A DNA stretch of 52,126 bases from Pseudomonadota bacterium (GCA_021818505.1 JAKADX010000029.1:1-52126); one strand, 5' to 3'; positions 1-11,186 are shown, numbered from the stretch's first letter. Numbers and translations: made by a program. Notes: generated by a model not told the origin, from the letters alone.

Positions 1-236
1 TGGCCGGGGGCCTTGCGATCGATCAGCCCGTCGGGGCCGGCCGCGTTGAACTTCACCACCCAGTCGCGGACCACCTGCAGCGTCACGCCCCCGATCCGCG
101 CCGCCTCGGTTCGTGTCGCCCCCTCGTAGACCGCGGCAAGCGCCAGGAGACGACGTGCCTGCGCCGCGTGCCTGCTACGCCGCGCCGCCGCCCGCAGCGC
201 AGCCGCATCAAAATCAGGCCGAAGGGCAAGCGGCAT
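1..236 (-). CDS. IS630-family transposase, N-terminal part, cut by window edge
   Basis: The reverse strand reads from an ATG at 236 to the window edge without a stop, giving about 78 residues. It begins MPLALRPDFDAAALR and continues with an Arg/Ala-rich helix, ARRLLALAAVYEG and TRTEAARIGG, then VVRDWVVKFNAAG and DGLIDRK. This is the paired helix-turn-helix layout that opens IS630/Tc1-type transposases, which bind the terminal repeats of their element. The DDE catalytic part would lie left of base 1 and is not visible, so completeness cannot be judged. Confidence 0.75.
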   Translation of the reverse strand, partial: MPLALRPDFDAAALRAAARRSRHAAQARRLLALAAVYEGATRTEAARIGGVTLQVVRDWVVKFNAAGPDGLIDRKAPG

Positions 237-240
237 GGCC

Positions 241-669
241 AACCTCCACAGTTCGCCCGCCAGAGAATCAGAACCTCCCCGCGTCGGGGAAGCCACCCGA
301 GTCACGCTCTCTGAGCTTTGGTATTACGCCGGAAATGCCCACCATTCCCGGTTCCATGCGGAAGCACGGACCGGCGAAATGTCAAAAGTAGGTTCCATTC
401 TCTGACGAATCCGCAACCACCAGCCCCCAGAACGCGGAAACGAGGCATTGATCCCGATGGCGAAACGCGCAGCTTCGCGGTCACCGGGCCGGGTAGAGCG
501 GCTCGAACCGCCGCATTTGCGCTCAGGAAAGCATGAATGGCAGCGGTATGGCGACATCTCGACCACGCCATGAATCACACACCCGGGCGCCACTCCAACC
601 AGTTAATGGATCCTGAGCCTAACCCGGCAAGCTGACAATGCCCTGTGTCGAGGGATCTCGAGGTGGCCT
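241..669. other. 429-bp stretch without a supported gene
   Basis: Reading frames here are short and have no recognisable domain. The stretch lies between the start of the IS630-type transposase and the 3' end of the GMC oxidoreductase gene. Two segments, AGAGAATCAGAACCT (262-276) and AGGTTCCATTCTCT (390-403), form an imperfect inverted repeat. That fits an insertion-sequence end or relic, but no element could be delimited. Confidence 0.4.
262..403. repeat. Imperfect inverted repeat next to the IS630 transposase start
   Basis: AGAGAATCAGAACCT at 262-276 pairs with AGGTTCCATTCTCT at 390-403, with one mismatch and one gap. It lies 26 bp upstream of the transposase ATG, so one arm could be a terminal repeat of that element. 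No TA duplication was identified. Confidence 0.3.
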
Positions 670-2352
670 TCAAGCCCCCGTCAAATTCCTTTCTTCGTCT
701 GGAACTTCCGCGGCCGGCAGTGGCGGTCGGCCGAGAATCATATCGGCCGCCTTTTCTGCGATTGCAAGAGTTGACGCATACGTATTCGCCGAAGGCATGC
801 TGGGCATAATCGAGGCATCCACGACGCGCAGGCCCTGTACACCGTGAACGCGCAACTGGTTATCCACGACACTGCTGGGATCACTCTCCGGCCCCATGCG
901 TGCGGTGCCGATAAGATGCCAGACAGTACTGCCGTATTTTCCGGCGAAGGCGAGCAATTCGTCATCGCTTTGCACGTTCGGGCCTGGCAGTGTCTCGCGC
1001 TCTACATATGGGGCGAGTGCCTCCGTCTGCAGAAGACGACGGGCCATCCGGATGCCGCCTACAATCGCGCGCTTGTCTGTCGGATGACTGAGATAGTTCG
1101 GCTGGATTTCCGGATCGACAAATGGATCAGTCGATCGGGCGCGGACGTAGCCTGTGCTCTCCGGTCGGTGCTGCCATAATCCGCAGCTCATGCCGGGATA
1201 GTCATCGAGCAGGCCAACGAAGCCTTCCTTGTAGCTCGCCGGCGTGAAAACCATCTGCAAATCCGCGCCGTCGATCGATGGATCCGATTTCCAGAAGCAA
1301 TGCACATGCGATGGGCTGAGCGCGAGAATGCTGGGCCGTCCAATAGCCCAGCGCGCCACCTGCGCGAGGAGGGCTGTACCGCGCGACAGTTCATTCATCG
1401 TTCGCGTGTTGCGCGCGCGTGCGACCACGCGTACCGAGTAGTGGTCGCGGAAATTCTCGCCCACGGCCGGAATGTCACGCAGCACGGAGACCCCTATATC
1501 GTGCAGCAGCGCGGACGGTCCTACGCCCGAAACCTGCAGCAGGCGCGGCGTGTTGAGCGTGCCCGCGCTGATGATGACCTCCCGCCGCGCGCGCACGGTG
1601 TGAGTCTCGCGGGTCTGCTCATCCACGTAGCGCACGCCGACAGCGCGCACCCCCTCAAAGATGATGGCTGCGACACGGGAATTCGTGCGGATGTCGAGTC
1701 GCCCGGTGACCTTCGCCGGCAGCAGCATGGCGCGGGCCGCGGTGCGCCGCCATCCCTTGTAGATCGTCCTCTGGAAGTAACCAACACCGACCTGCGTGCG
1801 GCCGTTGTAGTCGGGATTGCGCGGGATGCCGAGGCTTTCCGCGCCGGCAATAAAGGCTTCCGATACGGGATGGCGCCAATCCATATCGGTGATCGGAATG
1901 GTGCCGTCCCGGCCGCGATAGAGATTGTCGCCCTCACCGATCCGACGTTCCGAACGCTTGAAGTAAGGCAATAGATCCGCATAGCCCCAGCCGCGGTTGC
2001 CGCGTTGCGCCCAGGAGTTGAAGTCGGCGCGCTGGCCACGGTTGTAGATCAGGCCATTGATTGAGGCCGACCCCCCGATCGTCCGGCCGACCGGGATGGG
2101 GACCGCGCGGTTGTTAGTGAAGGGTGAAGGTTCTGCCTTGAACTGCCACGTATAGGACGGGTTCCACATGATCTTGATGAACCCCGCCGGGATGTGGATG
2201 TGTAGATGATTATCAGAAGGACCGGATTCCAGCACGCAGACGGTCGTGCCGGCCTGTTCCGTCAGGCGGGCGGCCACGACGGAACCTGCGGCACCGGCGC
2301 CGACCACCACATAGTCGAAAATGTCCCCCTCGGTGCGTGCCAGGTCCGCCAT
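670..2352 (-). CDS. GMC-family FAD-dependent oxidoreductase (choline dehydrogenase-like)
   Basis: This is a 560-residue flavoprotein, the usual GMC length. The Rossmann FAD motif GAGAAGS is at residues 18-24, and NPSYTWQFKAEP and GRTIGGSASINGLIYNRG are typical of the N-terminal half. The C-terminal part has VWHLIGTARMG and SANTYAS, carrying the His and Asn of the GMC active site. The family oxidises alcohols (choline, polyols, polyethylene glycols, aliphatic alcohols) to aldehydes or acids. There is no signal peptide, so it is probably cytoplasmic. It is the last gene of a ten-gene minus-strand cluster, 30 bp after the lactonase-like gene, which suggests it oxidises the imported substrate or an intermediate. 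The substrate cannot be assigned. Confidence 0.93.
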   Translation of the reverse strand: MADLARTEGDIFDYVVVGAGAAGSVVAARLTEQAGTTVCVLESGPSDNHLHIHIPAGFIKIMWNPSYTWQFKAEPSPFTNNRAVPIPVGRTIGGSASINGLIYNRGQRADFNSWAQRGNRGWGYADLLPYFKRSERRIGEGDNLYRGRDGTIPITDMDWRHPVSEAFIAGAESLGIPRNPDYNGRTQVGVGYFQRTIYKGWRRTAARAMLLPAKVTGRLDIRTNSRVAAIIFEGVRAVGVRYVDEQTRETHTVRARREVIISAGTLNTPRLLQVSGVGPSALLHDIGVSVLRDIPAVGENFRDHYSVRVVARARNTRTMNELSRGTALLAQVARWAIGRPSILALSPSHVHCFWKSDPSIDGADLQMVFTPASYKEGFVGLLDDYPGMSCGLWQHRPESTGYVRARSTDPFVDPEIQPNYLSHPTDKRAIVGGIRMARRLLQTEALAPYVERETLPGPNVQSDDELLAFAGKYGSTVWHLIGTARMGPESDPSSVVDNQLRVHGVQGLRVVDASIMPSMPSANTYASTLAIAEKAADMILGRPPLPAAEVPDEERNLTGA

Positions 2353-2382
2353 CGTCCGTTCCTCTTCCTAGCGCAATCCGGT

Positions 2383-3261
2383 TCAGAGGACGCAGCTTTT
2401 CTGGCCCTCGCCAAGGGCAATCTCGATGATCTGCAATCCATCGGCTGTCAGGCACGATGGAAACATGTCCTTCAACCGTGCCTCATGCACCGCGATGATG
2501 CGCTTCGTGTCGCCGCCGACCTTACCCACCATCTCGTGTGTTGCAAGCAAGAGATTGGTCTGGCTGCCCTGGGCAAATCCGACCGGCAGATAGCAGGGAT
2601 CCTGCGGATCGTAGCCGACGAGATTTTCGACCTGATAAACGAGATCACCCGCGAGCACCCAATTGTCGGCGGAGTTCCGCTGACCGTCGTTGCGCACGAG
2701 GACGTACTGGCTGCCGGCGGTATGGCTGTCATAGGCCGGGAAGACGTCGATGCCCGGCAGGACATCCTCGCGCACGCCGTCGATAGAGACGAGGCGGCCT
2801 TGACGGGCGAGATCGACGACACGCATGATGTCCTGCGGATCGATCGCCGCCATCAGCCAGCGTAGCCTGCGGTCCAGCGCCATTGCCCACACCCATTTGG
2901 ATAATTCCTTCTCCTGGATGTAGAAGGTCGCGTTGGGAAACAGTTCGATGCCGCCCATGTGGTCGAAATGCGCGTGGGTGATGAAGATGTGCCGGACCTC
3001 CTCCGGCGTCACGCCACATTGCTTCAGCACGTCGCGCGGGGAATGCCAGTTCTCGATGGCGAAGCGCTCCGTCAGGATCTTGCCGTAGGCGACGTTGTCG
3101 TAGCCGATATCGACCATCGCGACCTGGCCGCGTCCCTTGATGAGGACATACGCGTAGGGCAGCTTGAGCGTACCTTCGTTATGGGCGCCATATATCACGC
3201 TGCTCTTCGGGAAATGCGTCGTGTAGGCGAATTCCAGTACCCAGATCGAATAGTCGCTCAT
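2383..3261 (-). CDS. Metallo-beta-lactamase-fold hydrolase, N-acyl-homoserine-lactonase-like
   Basis: The 292-residue protein has the metal-binding motif HAHFDH at residues 96-101. Later ligand candidates follow in YDSHTAGS, AGDLVY and AVHEARL. This order matches the AHL-lactonase branch of the metallo-beta-lactamase superfamily, whose members bind two metals and open lactone rings. There is no signal peptide. It sits between a 188-aa protein of unknown function (24 bp upstream) and the GMC oxidoreductase (30 bp downstream) on the same strand. In that setting a lactone made by alcohol oxidation is a more natural substrate than a quorum signal, but this is inference. Confidence 0.88.
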   Translation of the reverse strand: MSDYSIWVLEFAYTTHFPKSSVIYGAHNEGTLKLPYAYVLIKGRGQVAMVDIGYDNVAYGKILTERFAIENWHSPRDVLKQCGVTPEEVRHIFITHAHFDHMGGIELFPNATFYIQEKELSKWVWAMALDRRLRWLMAAIDPQDIMRVVDLARQGRLVSIDGVREDVLPGIDVFPAYDSHTAGSQYVLVRNDGQRNSADNWVLAGDLVYQVENLVGYDPQDPCYLPVGFAQGSQTNLLLATHEMVGKVGGDTKRIIAVHEARLKDMFPSCLTADGLQIIEIALGEGQKSCVL

Positions 3262-3285
3262 GTCGTGTCCTCCTATGTGTGTCGT

Positions 3286-3852
3286 TCAGGCGCACGACCG
3301 GCGCGACGCAGCCGGCGCGTTGCCTGCATGCAGCGCGCAGCAACCCTGATCGAAGGCGACGATCTCGAAGCCGGGCAGTGCGCCTGTGGTCCATTGCAGT
3401 TCTTGCCATCCGCGTCGCAGCAGCTTCAGCGTCGCGTCCACGTCGGGCATGCCGCCCGCCGCCGGTTTGCCGACGGTTGTGGTCATGGCGCGGGCGATCC
3501 ACGTCGCCGCGGCGTGCATGTGGCGATGATGATGTCGCATGCGTGGTGGCACCGAGGCGGCGCGGATGCTGTCCGTCGCCTGATCGAGCGCGTGGCGGGC
3601 GAGCGCCAGCATCGGATGATCCGGCGTTGCCTGCCGGCTGCCGGCGGCGGCCAGCACCAGCACCCCGGCAAGCTGCGCCGCCGCCTGCCGCAGGTCCTCG
3701 AAAGGTTGGCGCATGGTGAGCGCATAGGCGGCTGTCGCGTCGTCGAGTTCGGCCTCCAGGATCGCCGCGACGCCGCGTTCCGGCGGCGGGGCGTCGGCGC
3801 GCAGCAGCGATCGCGGGGTGGATGCGCCAGGCCCGGCGGAAGACGCGGTCAT
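3286..3852 (-). CDS. Protein of unknown function in the liv-type catabolic cluster
   Basis: I do not recognise this family. It encodes 188 residues from the ATG at 3852, which follows GGGAGGAAGAACCGAA, a good ribosome binding site; an earlier in-frame ATG at 3873 lacks one. The protein is Ala-rich and predicted helical, with no membrane segment or signal peptide. A central RMRHHHRHMHAAATW segment (about residue 107-121) is His-rich and could bind metal. The C-terminal half has a conserved-looking KLLRRGWQELQWTTGALPGFE and a Cys pair in QGCCALHAG. It is 34 bp downstream of livF and 24 bp upstream of the lactonase-like gene, so it is almost certainly co-transcribed and may be an accessory subunit or an enzyme of the pathway. 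Confidence 0.7.
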   Translation of the reverse strand: MTASSAGPGASTPRSLLRADAPPPERGVAAILEAELDDATAAYALTMRQPFEDLRQAAAQLAGVLVLAAAGSRQATPDHPMLALARHALDQATDSIRAASVPPRMRHHHRHMHAAATWIARAMTTTVGKPAAGGMPDVDATLKLLRRGWQELQWTTGALPGFEIVAFDQGCCALHAGNAPAASRRSCA

Positions 3853-3886
3853 TTCGGTTCTTCCTCCCAGCATCGCGACACGGCCC

Positions 3887-4575
3887 TCACAGGCCGAGAT
3901 AGGCGCGGCGGACGTGATCGTTGGCGGAAATCTCGCGCGACGACCCGGACAGCACGATGCGTCCCTGCTCCAAGACATAGGCACGGTCGGCCAATTCCAG
4001 CGCGGCCCGTGCGTTCTGCTCCACCATCAGCACCGTGGTTCCGTGATCGACCAGCGTGCGGATCGTCTGGAACACCTCGTGCACGATCTTCGGCGCGAGG
4101 CCTGAAGACGGTTCGTCGAACAGGCAGATCTTCGGCGTGGTCAGCATTGCCTGCGCCATGCTCAGCATCTGCCGTTCGCCGCCGCTCAGCCGGCCGGCAC
4201 GCTGCTGGCGCTTGGCGGCAAGATTGGGAAACAGGGGAAGAATCTGTTCCTCCCGGCCGCCGTCGCTCAGCGCCAGATTGTCGGTAACGGACATGTTCTC
4301 GAACACCGGATGGTTCTGCGGCGCCAGGGCGACGCCCGCGCGCACCACCTGATGCGCCGGTAGGCCGGTGATGTCGCGGTCCTCCAGCAGGATACGGCCG
4401 GAGGAGGGGCGATAGAGCCCGGCGATCACGCCAAGCAGTGTCGATTTCCCCGCACCGTTCGCGCCCAGGATGGAGACGAGTTCGCCGCGCTGCACGCTGA
4501 GCGAGATGTCGGCGAGCTTGCTGCCGCCGGCGAAGCGGCTGGAGACGTGCTCGATGCGAAGGATGGGATGATCGC

Positions 4576-4579
<4 letters not shown>
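3887..4579 (-). CDS. livF: Branched-chain amino acid-type ABC transporter ATP-binding protein LivF
   Basis: The 230-residue ATPase has Walker A GANGAGKST (about residues 39-47), signature LSGGERQMLSMAQAML (131-146) and Walker B ICLFDEPSSGLAPK (151-164), with the D-loop and H-region (MVEQN) in place. LPLFPNL and the shortened C-terminus are typical of LivF within the HAAT family. It energises substrate import together with the LivG half of the upstream fusion. The start overlaps the stop of the LivM-LivG gene by four bases (ATGA), so the two are translationally coupled. Confidence 0.95.
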
Positions 4580-6410
<1,831 letters not shown>

Positions 6411-6414
<4 letters not shown>

Positions 6415-7277
6415 GCCAGCCGCCCTCTGGTGCCGAACAGGCCCTGCGGCCGGAACACCAGCGTCAGCACCAGCACCAGCAGGGGGAAGACCGGGGCGAT
6501 GGTGCTGACGGTGTAGCCATATGCAAGCGTGGTCACGATGCCGAGGATCATGCCGGCGACCGCGCAGCCGACGATGTTGCCGAGACCGCCGAGGATCACC
6601 ACGGCGAAGCCGATATAGAGCGCGCTTTCATCGACGGTGGGCGAGAGGCTGAACACCGGGATCAGGAACACGCAGGCGACCGCCGACAATCCGGTGCCCA
6701 GCCCGAACACCAGCCAGTAGACCACCCGCGCATTGATGCCGAGCAGCGAGGCACGCCGCGCATTGTCCGCGACCGCCCGCATCACGCGGCCCCATCGCGT
6801 GCGCGAAACCAGCACGTAGATGGCGCCGACGATCGCGAAACTGGCGATCCCGGCCCACAACCGCGCCGTCGGGAAAATGAAGGAGCCGATCTCGACCGAA
6901 CCGGGGCCGCCGGTGGCGATAAAGCGCGACTGCGAGCCCCAGGCAAGGATTGCGCCGCCGCGCAGCACCAGAGCGAGGCCGAGGCCGAAGATCAGCGTCG
7001 CGTCCTCGTTCCCGCGCAGTGGCTCGAAACCGGCAACCTCGATGAGGATGCCGGCCCCGAACATAACGACAAAAGCCGCCAGCACCGCCACCGGATAGGG
7101 CGCGTGCAGCAGGACGGAGCTCCAGTACGCGACGTAGCCGCCGAGCATGTAGAGTGCGCCGTAGGCGAAGTTCGCTGTCTTCATTATGCCGAAGACTAAG
7201 CTGAGGCCGATCGACATCAGCGCGAACATGCCGCCCAGCAGAACCCCGTTGATGACCTGTTGCACGAAGAGATGCAT
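6411..7277 (-). CDS. livH: Branched-chain amino acid-type ABC transporter permease LivH
   Basis: The 288-residue inner-membrane protein has about eight hydrophobic spans. It begins with VQQVINGVLLGGMFALMSIG and has the LivH-typical NFAYGALYMLGGY near the N-terminus and VVILGGLGNIVGCAVAGMILG near the C-terminus. It forms the translocation pore with the LivM half of the downstream fusion, whose start overlaps this stop by four bases. It starts 12 bp after the binding-protein gene. Confidence 0.94.
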
Positions 7278-7289
7278 GGTGGCCCAGTG

Positions 7290-8684
7290 CTACAGCGAAA
7301 CAGACACGATCTTCTCTCCGGCCGCCTTGCGCATCGCCAGTAGTTCGTCGAGGGTCGGATACCAGTTCACCTTGCTGCTGTGCGGGTTGGCCGTGTAGCC
7401 TTCCCAGTTCTCCGGCATCCATCCCGGCAGACCGCGATACATCTCGCCCTCCACGGGGACGAGCGCGGTCTCTTTCATGAAGTCTGCCTTCGCGTTGAAG
7501 CGTCCCAGCCACATCGGGATCTTCAGGAACACGCCCTTGTCCTTCGTCGTCACCGCGCCCTGCGGCCGAATCATCAGCTCGTTCGCCCGTTCGGTGGCAA
7601 CCGCCGGGATTGCTCGGATCACCTCGCGCGGATCAGGCGAATTCGCCTTCTCCATGGCCCACAGCACGATCTTGGTCGAATCATAGCCGTGCCAGAACCA
7701 GTTGTTCAGCCACAGATTCGTATCCTTGTGCAGCCGGGCTGCGAGTTTGGTATGCGCTTCGTCCCACGTGACATAGGGCCTCGCGCCCGGATAGACGGTG
7801 CCGTCGATGCTCGGCGCGCCGCCGGCTTCCTGGAACATCTCCGGGCCCCAGGCGCCCTGCGCCATCAGCGGGATGCCCGACAGGCCGCCGTTGCGCGCCT
7901 GCAACGCCACGGCCGAACCTGGGCCGTCGCCCATGATGATATAGAACAGATCGACCTTGGCGTTGACCATCTTGGAGATCTCGGCCGAGTAATCGGTCTG
8001 CGACGGTTCCAGGAAGCTGCGTTCCAGCATCTTGCCGCCGAGCTGCTCGAAGGTGCGGCGGAACGACATGTAGAAATCGTTGCCCCAGGTGTTCGCCAGC
8101 TCGATGCTGCCCACGCGCCGCGCCTTCAGCACGTGGAAGGCGTAATGGGCCATGTATGGCCCGGTCGCCTGCGCCAGCGCATATTCGTAGAAGCGCAGTG
8201 TGTTGTTGGTCAGGCAGAGGTCCTTGCCGGTGATGCCCTCGATCAGCATCGCGTTGTTGCGGACATTGATCCCCTGGACCGCTGCCGGCGCCTCCACCGA
8301 AACATAGCCCCCGGTGTAGTGGACGTTATCCGCCGCCATCTTCTTGAACGCGGCGAGACCGCCGGCCGCCGAGTACATCTCGTCGCCGATTGGGTTGACG
8401 ACCTGATAGCTCTGGCCGCCCACCTTCACGCCGCCGACGGCATTGATCTCCTCGATCGCGTACTGAATCGCGTGGATCCAGGGCTGGCTGACGACGGTGA
8501 AGCCGCCGGACAGCGGCAGGATGGTGCCGAAGGCAATCTTGCCGTTCTGCAGGAATTTCTCGGTGTTCACCGCCGCATGGGCGACGCGGCCGCCGAGCGC
8601 GGTGGACAGCAGCAACGCGCCAGCGGTCTTCGCGGACCCGCGAAACACGTCGCGGCGGGTCGCTTCACGAAACAAGATGCTCAT
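7290..8684 (-). CDS. ABC transporter substrate-binding protein (LivK type), Tat-like signal
   Basis: The 464-residue periplasmic binding protein of the type-1 (Leu/Ile/Val) fold captures the substrate for the downstream permeases. The start at 8684 follows CAGGAGGAAGAGTCCG, a strong ribosome binding site. The N-terminus EATRRDVFRGSAKTAGALLL ending in AHA looks like a twin-arginine export signal. The mature part has the type-1 motif IAFGTILPLSGGFTVVSQPW, then KMAADNVHYTGGYVS, and a C-terminal region with WFWHGYDSTKIVLWAMEKA. It is longer than classic LivK (about 370 residues), which points to a different ligand, such as an aromatic or hydroxylated acid. The ligand is unknown. Confidence 0.92.
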   Translation of the reverse strand: MSILFREATRRDVFRGSAKTAGALLLSTALGGRVAHAAVNTEKFLQNGKIAFGTILPLSGGFTVVSQPWIHAIQYAIEEINAVGGVKVGGQSYQVVNPIGDEMYSAAGGLAAFKKMAADNVHYTGGYVSVEAPAAVQGINVRNNAMLIEGITGKDLCLTNNTLRFYEYALAQATGPYMAHYAFHVLKARRVGSIELANTWGNDFYMSFRRTFEQLGGKMLERSFLEPSQTDYSAEISKMVNAKVDLFYIIMGDGPGSAVALQARNGGLSGIPLMAQGAWGPEMFQEAGGAPSIDGTVYPGARPYVTWDEAHTKLAARLHKDTNLWLNNWFWHGYDSTKIVLWAMEKANSPDPREVIRAIPAVATERANELMIRPQGAVTTKDKGVFLKIPMWLGRFNAKADFMKETALVPVEGEMYRGLPGWMPENWEGYTANPHSSKVNWYPTLDELLAMRKAAGEKIVSVSL

Positions 8685-8708
8685 CGGACTCTTCCTCCTG
8701 TGTGACGG

Positions 8709-8733
8709 GTGCCGGCACGCCATCGCCCGGCAC
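8709..8733. promoter_or_regulatory. Perfect inverted repeat upstream of the binding-protein gene
   Basis: GTGCCGG (8709-8715) and CCGGCAC (8727-8733) are perfect 7-base arms with an 11-base spacer. They lie 25 bp upstream of the substrate-binding-protein start, in the 124-bp gap after the lyase gene. The repeat could be an operator or an mRNA hairpin that sets the higher expression usual for binding proteins. Confidence 0.3.
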
Positions 8734-8808
8734 ATGTCTTGTGTTGTGACCGTCTCGTCTCCTCGGGATGCGGCGTGTGCACCTCGCGGCGCTGCGACCC
8801 CGAACGGC

Positions 8809-9807
8809 TCAGTGCGCCGCTTGGCCGGCTGCCTCTCCCCTTTGCCCACAAGCGCGTTCGTCGCCCGGCGCGGTGGGCGCGCCGCAGCGTCGGCGCGCGG
8901 CCAGCGCATCGCGCACGCGCCCGCCGGGCTGCGCGCCGGCGATCGTCGCCAGCTCGCGCGCGACATCCAGCAGCGCATCGACATCCACGCCGGTGCGCAA
9001 ACCCATGCGCTCGAACATCCAAACCACATCCTCCGTCGCAACATTGCCGGTCGCCCCGGGCGCGAACGGGCAGCCACCCAGCCCGCCCGCGGCCGCGTCG
9101 ATCACGTGGATGCCGGCGTTGAACGCCGCATAGACATTGCTCGCCCCCAGCCCGTAGGTGTCATGGCCGTGAAAGGCCCAGCGCGCCTCCGGAAGGCTGG
9201 TCATTACTAGCGCTGCCAGCCGATCGACCTGATCCGGGGTCGCCCGTCCGGTGGTGTCGCACAGTCCCACCTCGACGCCGGGCCGCAGCGCCAGCAGCCG
9301 GTGCAGCAGGGTCAGTACTGCCTCTTCCGGCACGAGACCGGTGAACGGGCAGTCGAAACTGGTGGAGAGATTGAGCCGCAGGTCGATCTCCGGCGGGACG
9401 CGTTCCACCATGCGGGCGTAGTCCTCGACCGATTCGTCGATCGAGCGTTGCACATTGCTGCGGTTATGCGCCTCTGAGGCGGAGAGGACATAAGCGAGCA
9501 AGCGGGCTCCGGCGGCGAGAGCGAGGTCGGCCTGCCGCGCGGTCGGCACCAGCACCTGCGCCCGCAGGCCGGGAATGTCCCGCGCCGCCGCCAGCATCTC
9601 GGCGGCGTCCCGCATCTGCGGCACCGCTGTGTGGCTGACAAAGGCAGTGACCTCCATCCGCCGCAGGCCGGTAGCCGCCAGACGGCGCAGCAGGGCAATC
9701 TTCCGTTCGGTCGGAATCCACGGACCGATCGGCTGAAACCCGTCCCGCAGCACGACCTCGACGAGTTCCACGTCCGGGGCGTTGGCCCCGTCCCGTTCGC
9801 TTAGCAT
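8809..9807 (-). CDS. Hydroxymethylglutaryl-CoA lyase-like enzyme
   Basis: The 332-residue DRE-TIM enzyme starts at the ATG at 9807, preceded by GCGGGAGGGCGT. The catalytic VVLRDGFQ motif is near residue 20, the metal-binding HGHDTYG is past the middle, and the lyase signature GGLGGCPFAPGATGNVATED with the active-site Cys is near the C-terminal third. HMG-CoA lyases split 3-hydroxy-3-methylglutaryl-CoA into acetoacetate and acetyl-CoA; relatives cleave other 3-hydroxyacyl-CoAs. The start overlaps the end of the CoA-transferase gene by seven bases, so the transferase probably supplies its CoA-ester substrate. The true substrate may differ from HMG-CoA. Confidence 0.93.
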   Translation of the reverse strand: MLSERDGANAPDVELVEVVLRDGFQPIGPWIPTERKIALLRRLAATGLRRMEVTAFVSHTAVPQMRDAAEMLAAARDIPGLRAQVLVPTARQADLALAAGARLLAYVLSASEAHNRSNVQRSIDESVEDYARMVERVPPEIDLRLNLSTSFDCPFTGLVPEEAVLTLLHRLLALRPGVEVGLCDTTGRATPDQVDRLAALVMTSLPEARWAFHGHDTYGLGASNVYAAFNAGIHVIDAAAGGLGGCPFAPGATGNVATEDVVWMFERMGLRTGVDVDALLDVARELATIAGAQPGGRVRDALAARRRCGAPTAPGDERACGQRGEAAGQAAH

Positions 9808-11057
9808 ACGCCCTCCCGCACCAGATCCGCGATCTGGTCGTCGTCGAGACCGAGGAGTTCGCGAAACACCTCTCGGGTGTGCGCACCCACTGGCGGCCCT
9901 GGCCACCGGACCGTGCCCGGAAATTCGGGCACGTGCGGCACGATACCGGGATGCAGGACTTGGCCGAGTGTCGGGTCATCGACCTCGCGCACCATGCCGC
10001 GGGCACGGAACTGCGGATCCGCCGCACAATCGGCGATCGTGTAGACGCGCGTCGAGGGGATATCTGTATTGGCGAGCGCCTCCTCCAGCGCCGACGCTGT
10101 CTGGCGTGCCGTCCAGCGGCCGATAATCGTATCGAGTTCCGCCGCGTGTGCGACACGCGCCCGGTTTCCGGCGAAGCGCGGGTCCGACGGCAGGTTGGCC
10201 TCGCCGATCAGGGCAGCCAGACGCGCGAACAGGGCGTCCGAATTGGCCGCAATCAGCAGCCAGACTCCGTCGGCGGTGCGGTAGGCATTGGTCGGCGCCG
10301 CGGTGGCGATCCGCCCCCCGCTCGGCTGCCGGATCTTCCCGAGCAGGCCGTATTCTGGCAACACGCCTTCCATCAGGCTGAAGACGGACTCGGTAAGCGC
10401 GACATCGAGCGAACAGCCGCCGGTTCCTGCCGGCTGCCACTGACGGTGCCACAGCGCGGCCATCAGGCCGAAGGCGCTGTAGAGGCCGGCCACCGAATCC
10501 CCGATGCTGAGACCGACCCGCACCGGTGGCAGGTCGCTGTTGCCGGGTTCGTGGTTGCTGAGGTAACGCAGCCCGCCGACTGCTTCGCCGATCACACCGA
10601 ACGCGGCGCGGTCGCGGTATGGCCCATCCTGCCCGTAGCCGGAGATATGCGCGACAATGAGGTCAGGCCGGGCGCGTCGCAGCGCCGCTGCGTCCAGCCC
10701 GAAGCGCGCGAGGTGGCCGGGACGGAAGTTCTCCACCAGTGCATCACATTGCCGCACAAGGCCCAGGACAATCTCCCGGCTCCGCGGCGACCTCAGGTCG
10801 AGGGTGACACTGCGCTTGTTGCGGCCATGCACGCTCCACCAGACCGAATTTCCATCGACCTGCTCTCCCCATTGCCGCACCGGATCACCGGTTCGTGGGG
10901 GCTCGATCTTTATGACATCGGCACCGAGATCGGCCAGTAATCGCGTGCAGAATGGTGCGGCGACGAAATGACCGATCTCCAGGACGCGCAATCCTGAAAG
11001 AAGACCGGAAGTTTCCGACGGAACAGGCATGCTGCCCGGCACCTCGGCTTCAGCCAT
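9801..11057 (-). CDS. CaiB/BaiF family CoA-transferase (family III)
   Basis: The protein has about 418 residues from the ATG at 11057; an in-frame ATG at 11096 would add 13 unlikely residues. Family III hallmarks are LLSGLRVLEIGHFVAAPFCT, LADLGADVIKIEPP, a Asn-Lys-Arg-Ser-Val segment, VENFRPGHLARFGLD and SGYGQDGPYRDRAAFG. Such enzymes move CoA between carboxylic acids through a catalytic Asp. It heads the catabolic genes after the LysR regulator and overlaps the HMG-CoA-lyase-like gene. The pair most simply activates and then cleaves an imported or oxidised 3-hydroxy acid. Substrate and CoA donor are unknown. Confidence 0.92.
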   Translation of the reverse strand: MAEAEVPGSMPVPSETSGLLSGLRVLEIGHFVAAPFCTRLLADLGADVIKIEPPRTGDPVRQWGEQVDGNSVWWSVHGRNKRSVTLDLRSPRSREIVLGLVRQCDALVENFRPGHLARFGLDAAALRRARPDLIVAHISGYGQDGPYRDRAAFGVIGEAVGGLRYLSNHEPGNSDLPPVRVGLSIGDSVAGLYSAFGLMAALWHRQWQPAGTGGCSLDVALTESVFSLMEGVLPEYGLLGKIRQPSGGRIATAAPTNAYRTADGVWLLIAANSDALFARLAALIGEANLPSDPRFAGNRARVAHAAELDTIIGRWTARQTASALEEALANTDIPSTRVYTIADCAADPQFRARGMVREVDDPTLGQVLHPGIVPHVPEFPGTVRWPGPPVGAHTREVFRELLGLDDDQIADLVREGVC

Positions 11058-11186
11058 GGTTTGACCGAGGCATGAGGTCAAGCATCCGCACGACATGTAG
11101 CGTCGTCATGACTGGACATTCTCTCCCTTCCGGCGACTAAAGCACGGAGCAAAGCGCCGAAAAAAATTCTAGAGCGGGCGGCAGCC

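Noticed and set aside
1300-1974. Plus-strand frame within the GMC oxidoreductase gene
   Set aside because: Antisense to an intact GMC enzyme and without recognisable sequence.
2383-3261. The metallo-hydrolase as a quorum-quenching AHL lactonase
   Set aside because: The family matches, but the gene lies inside a catabolic and transport cluster, so a pathway lactone is more likely; AHL activity is not claimed.
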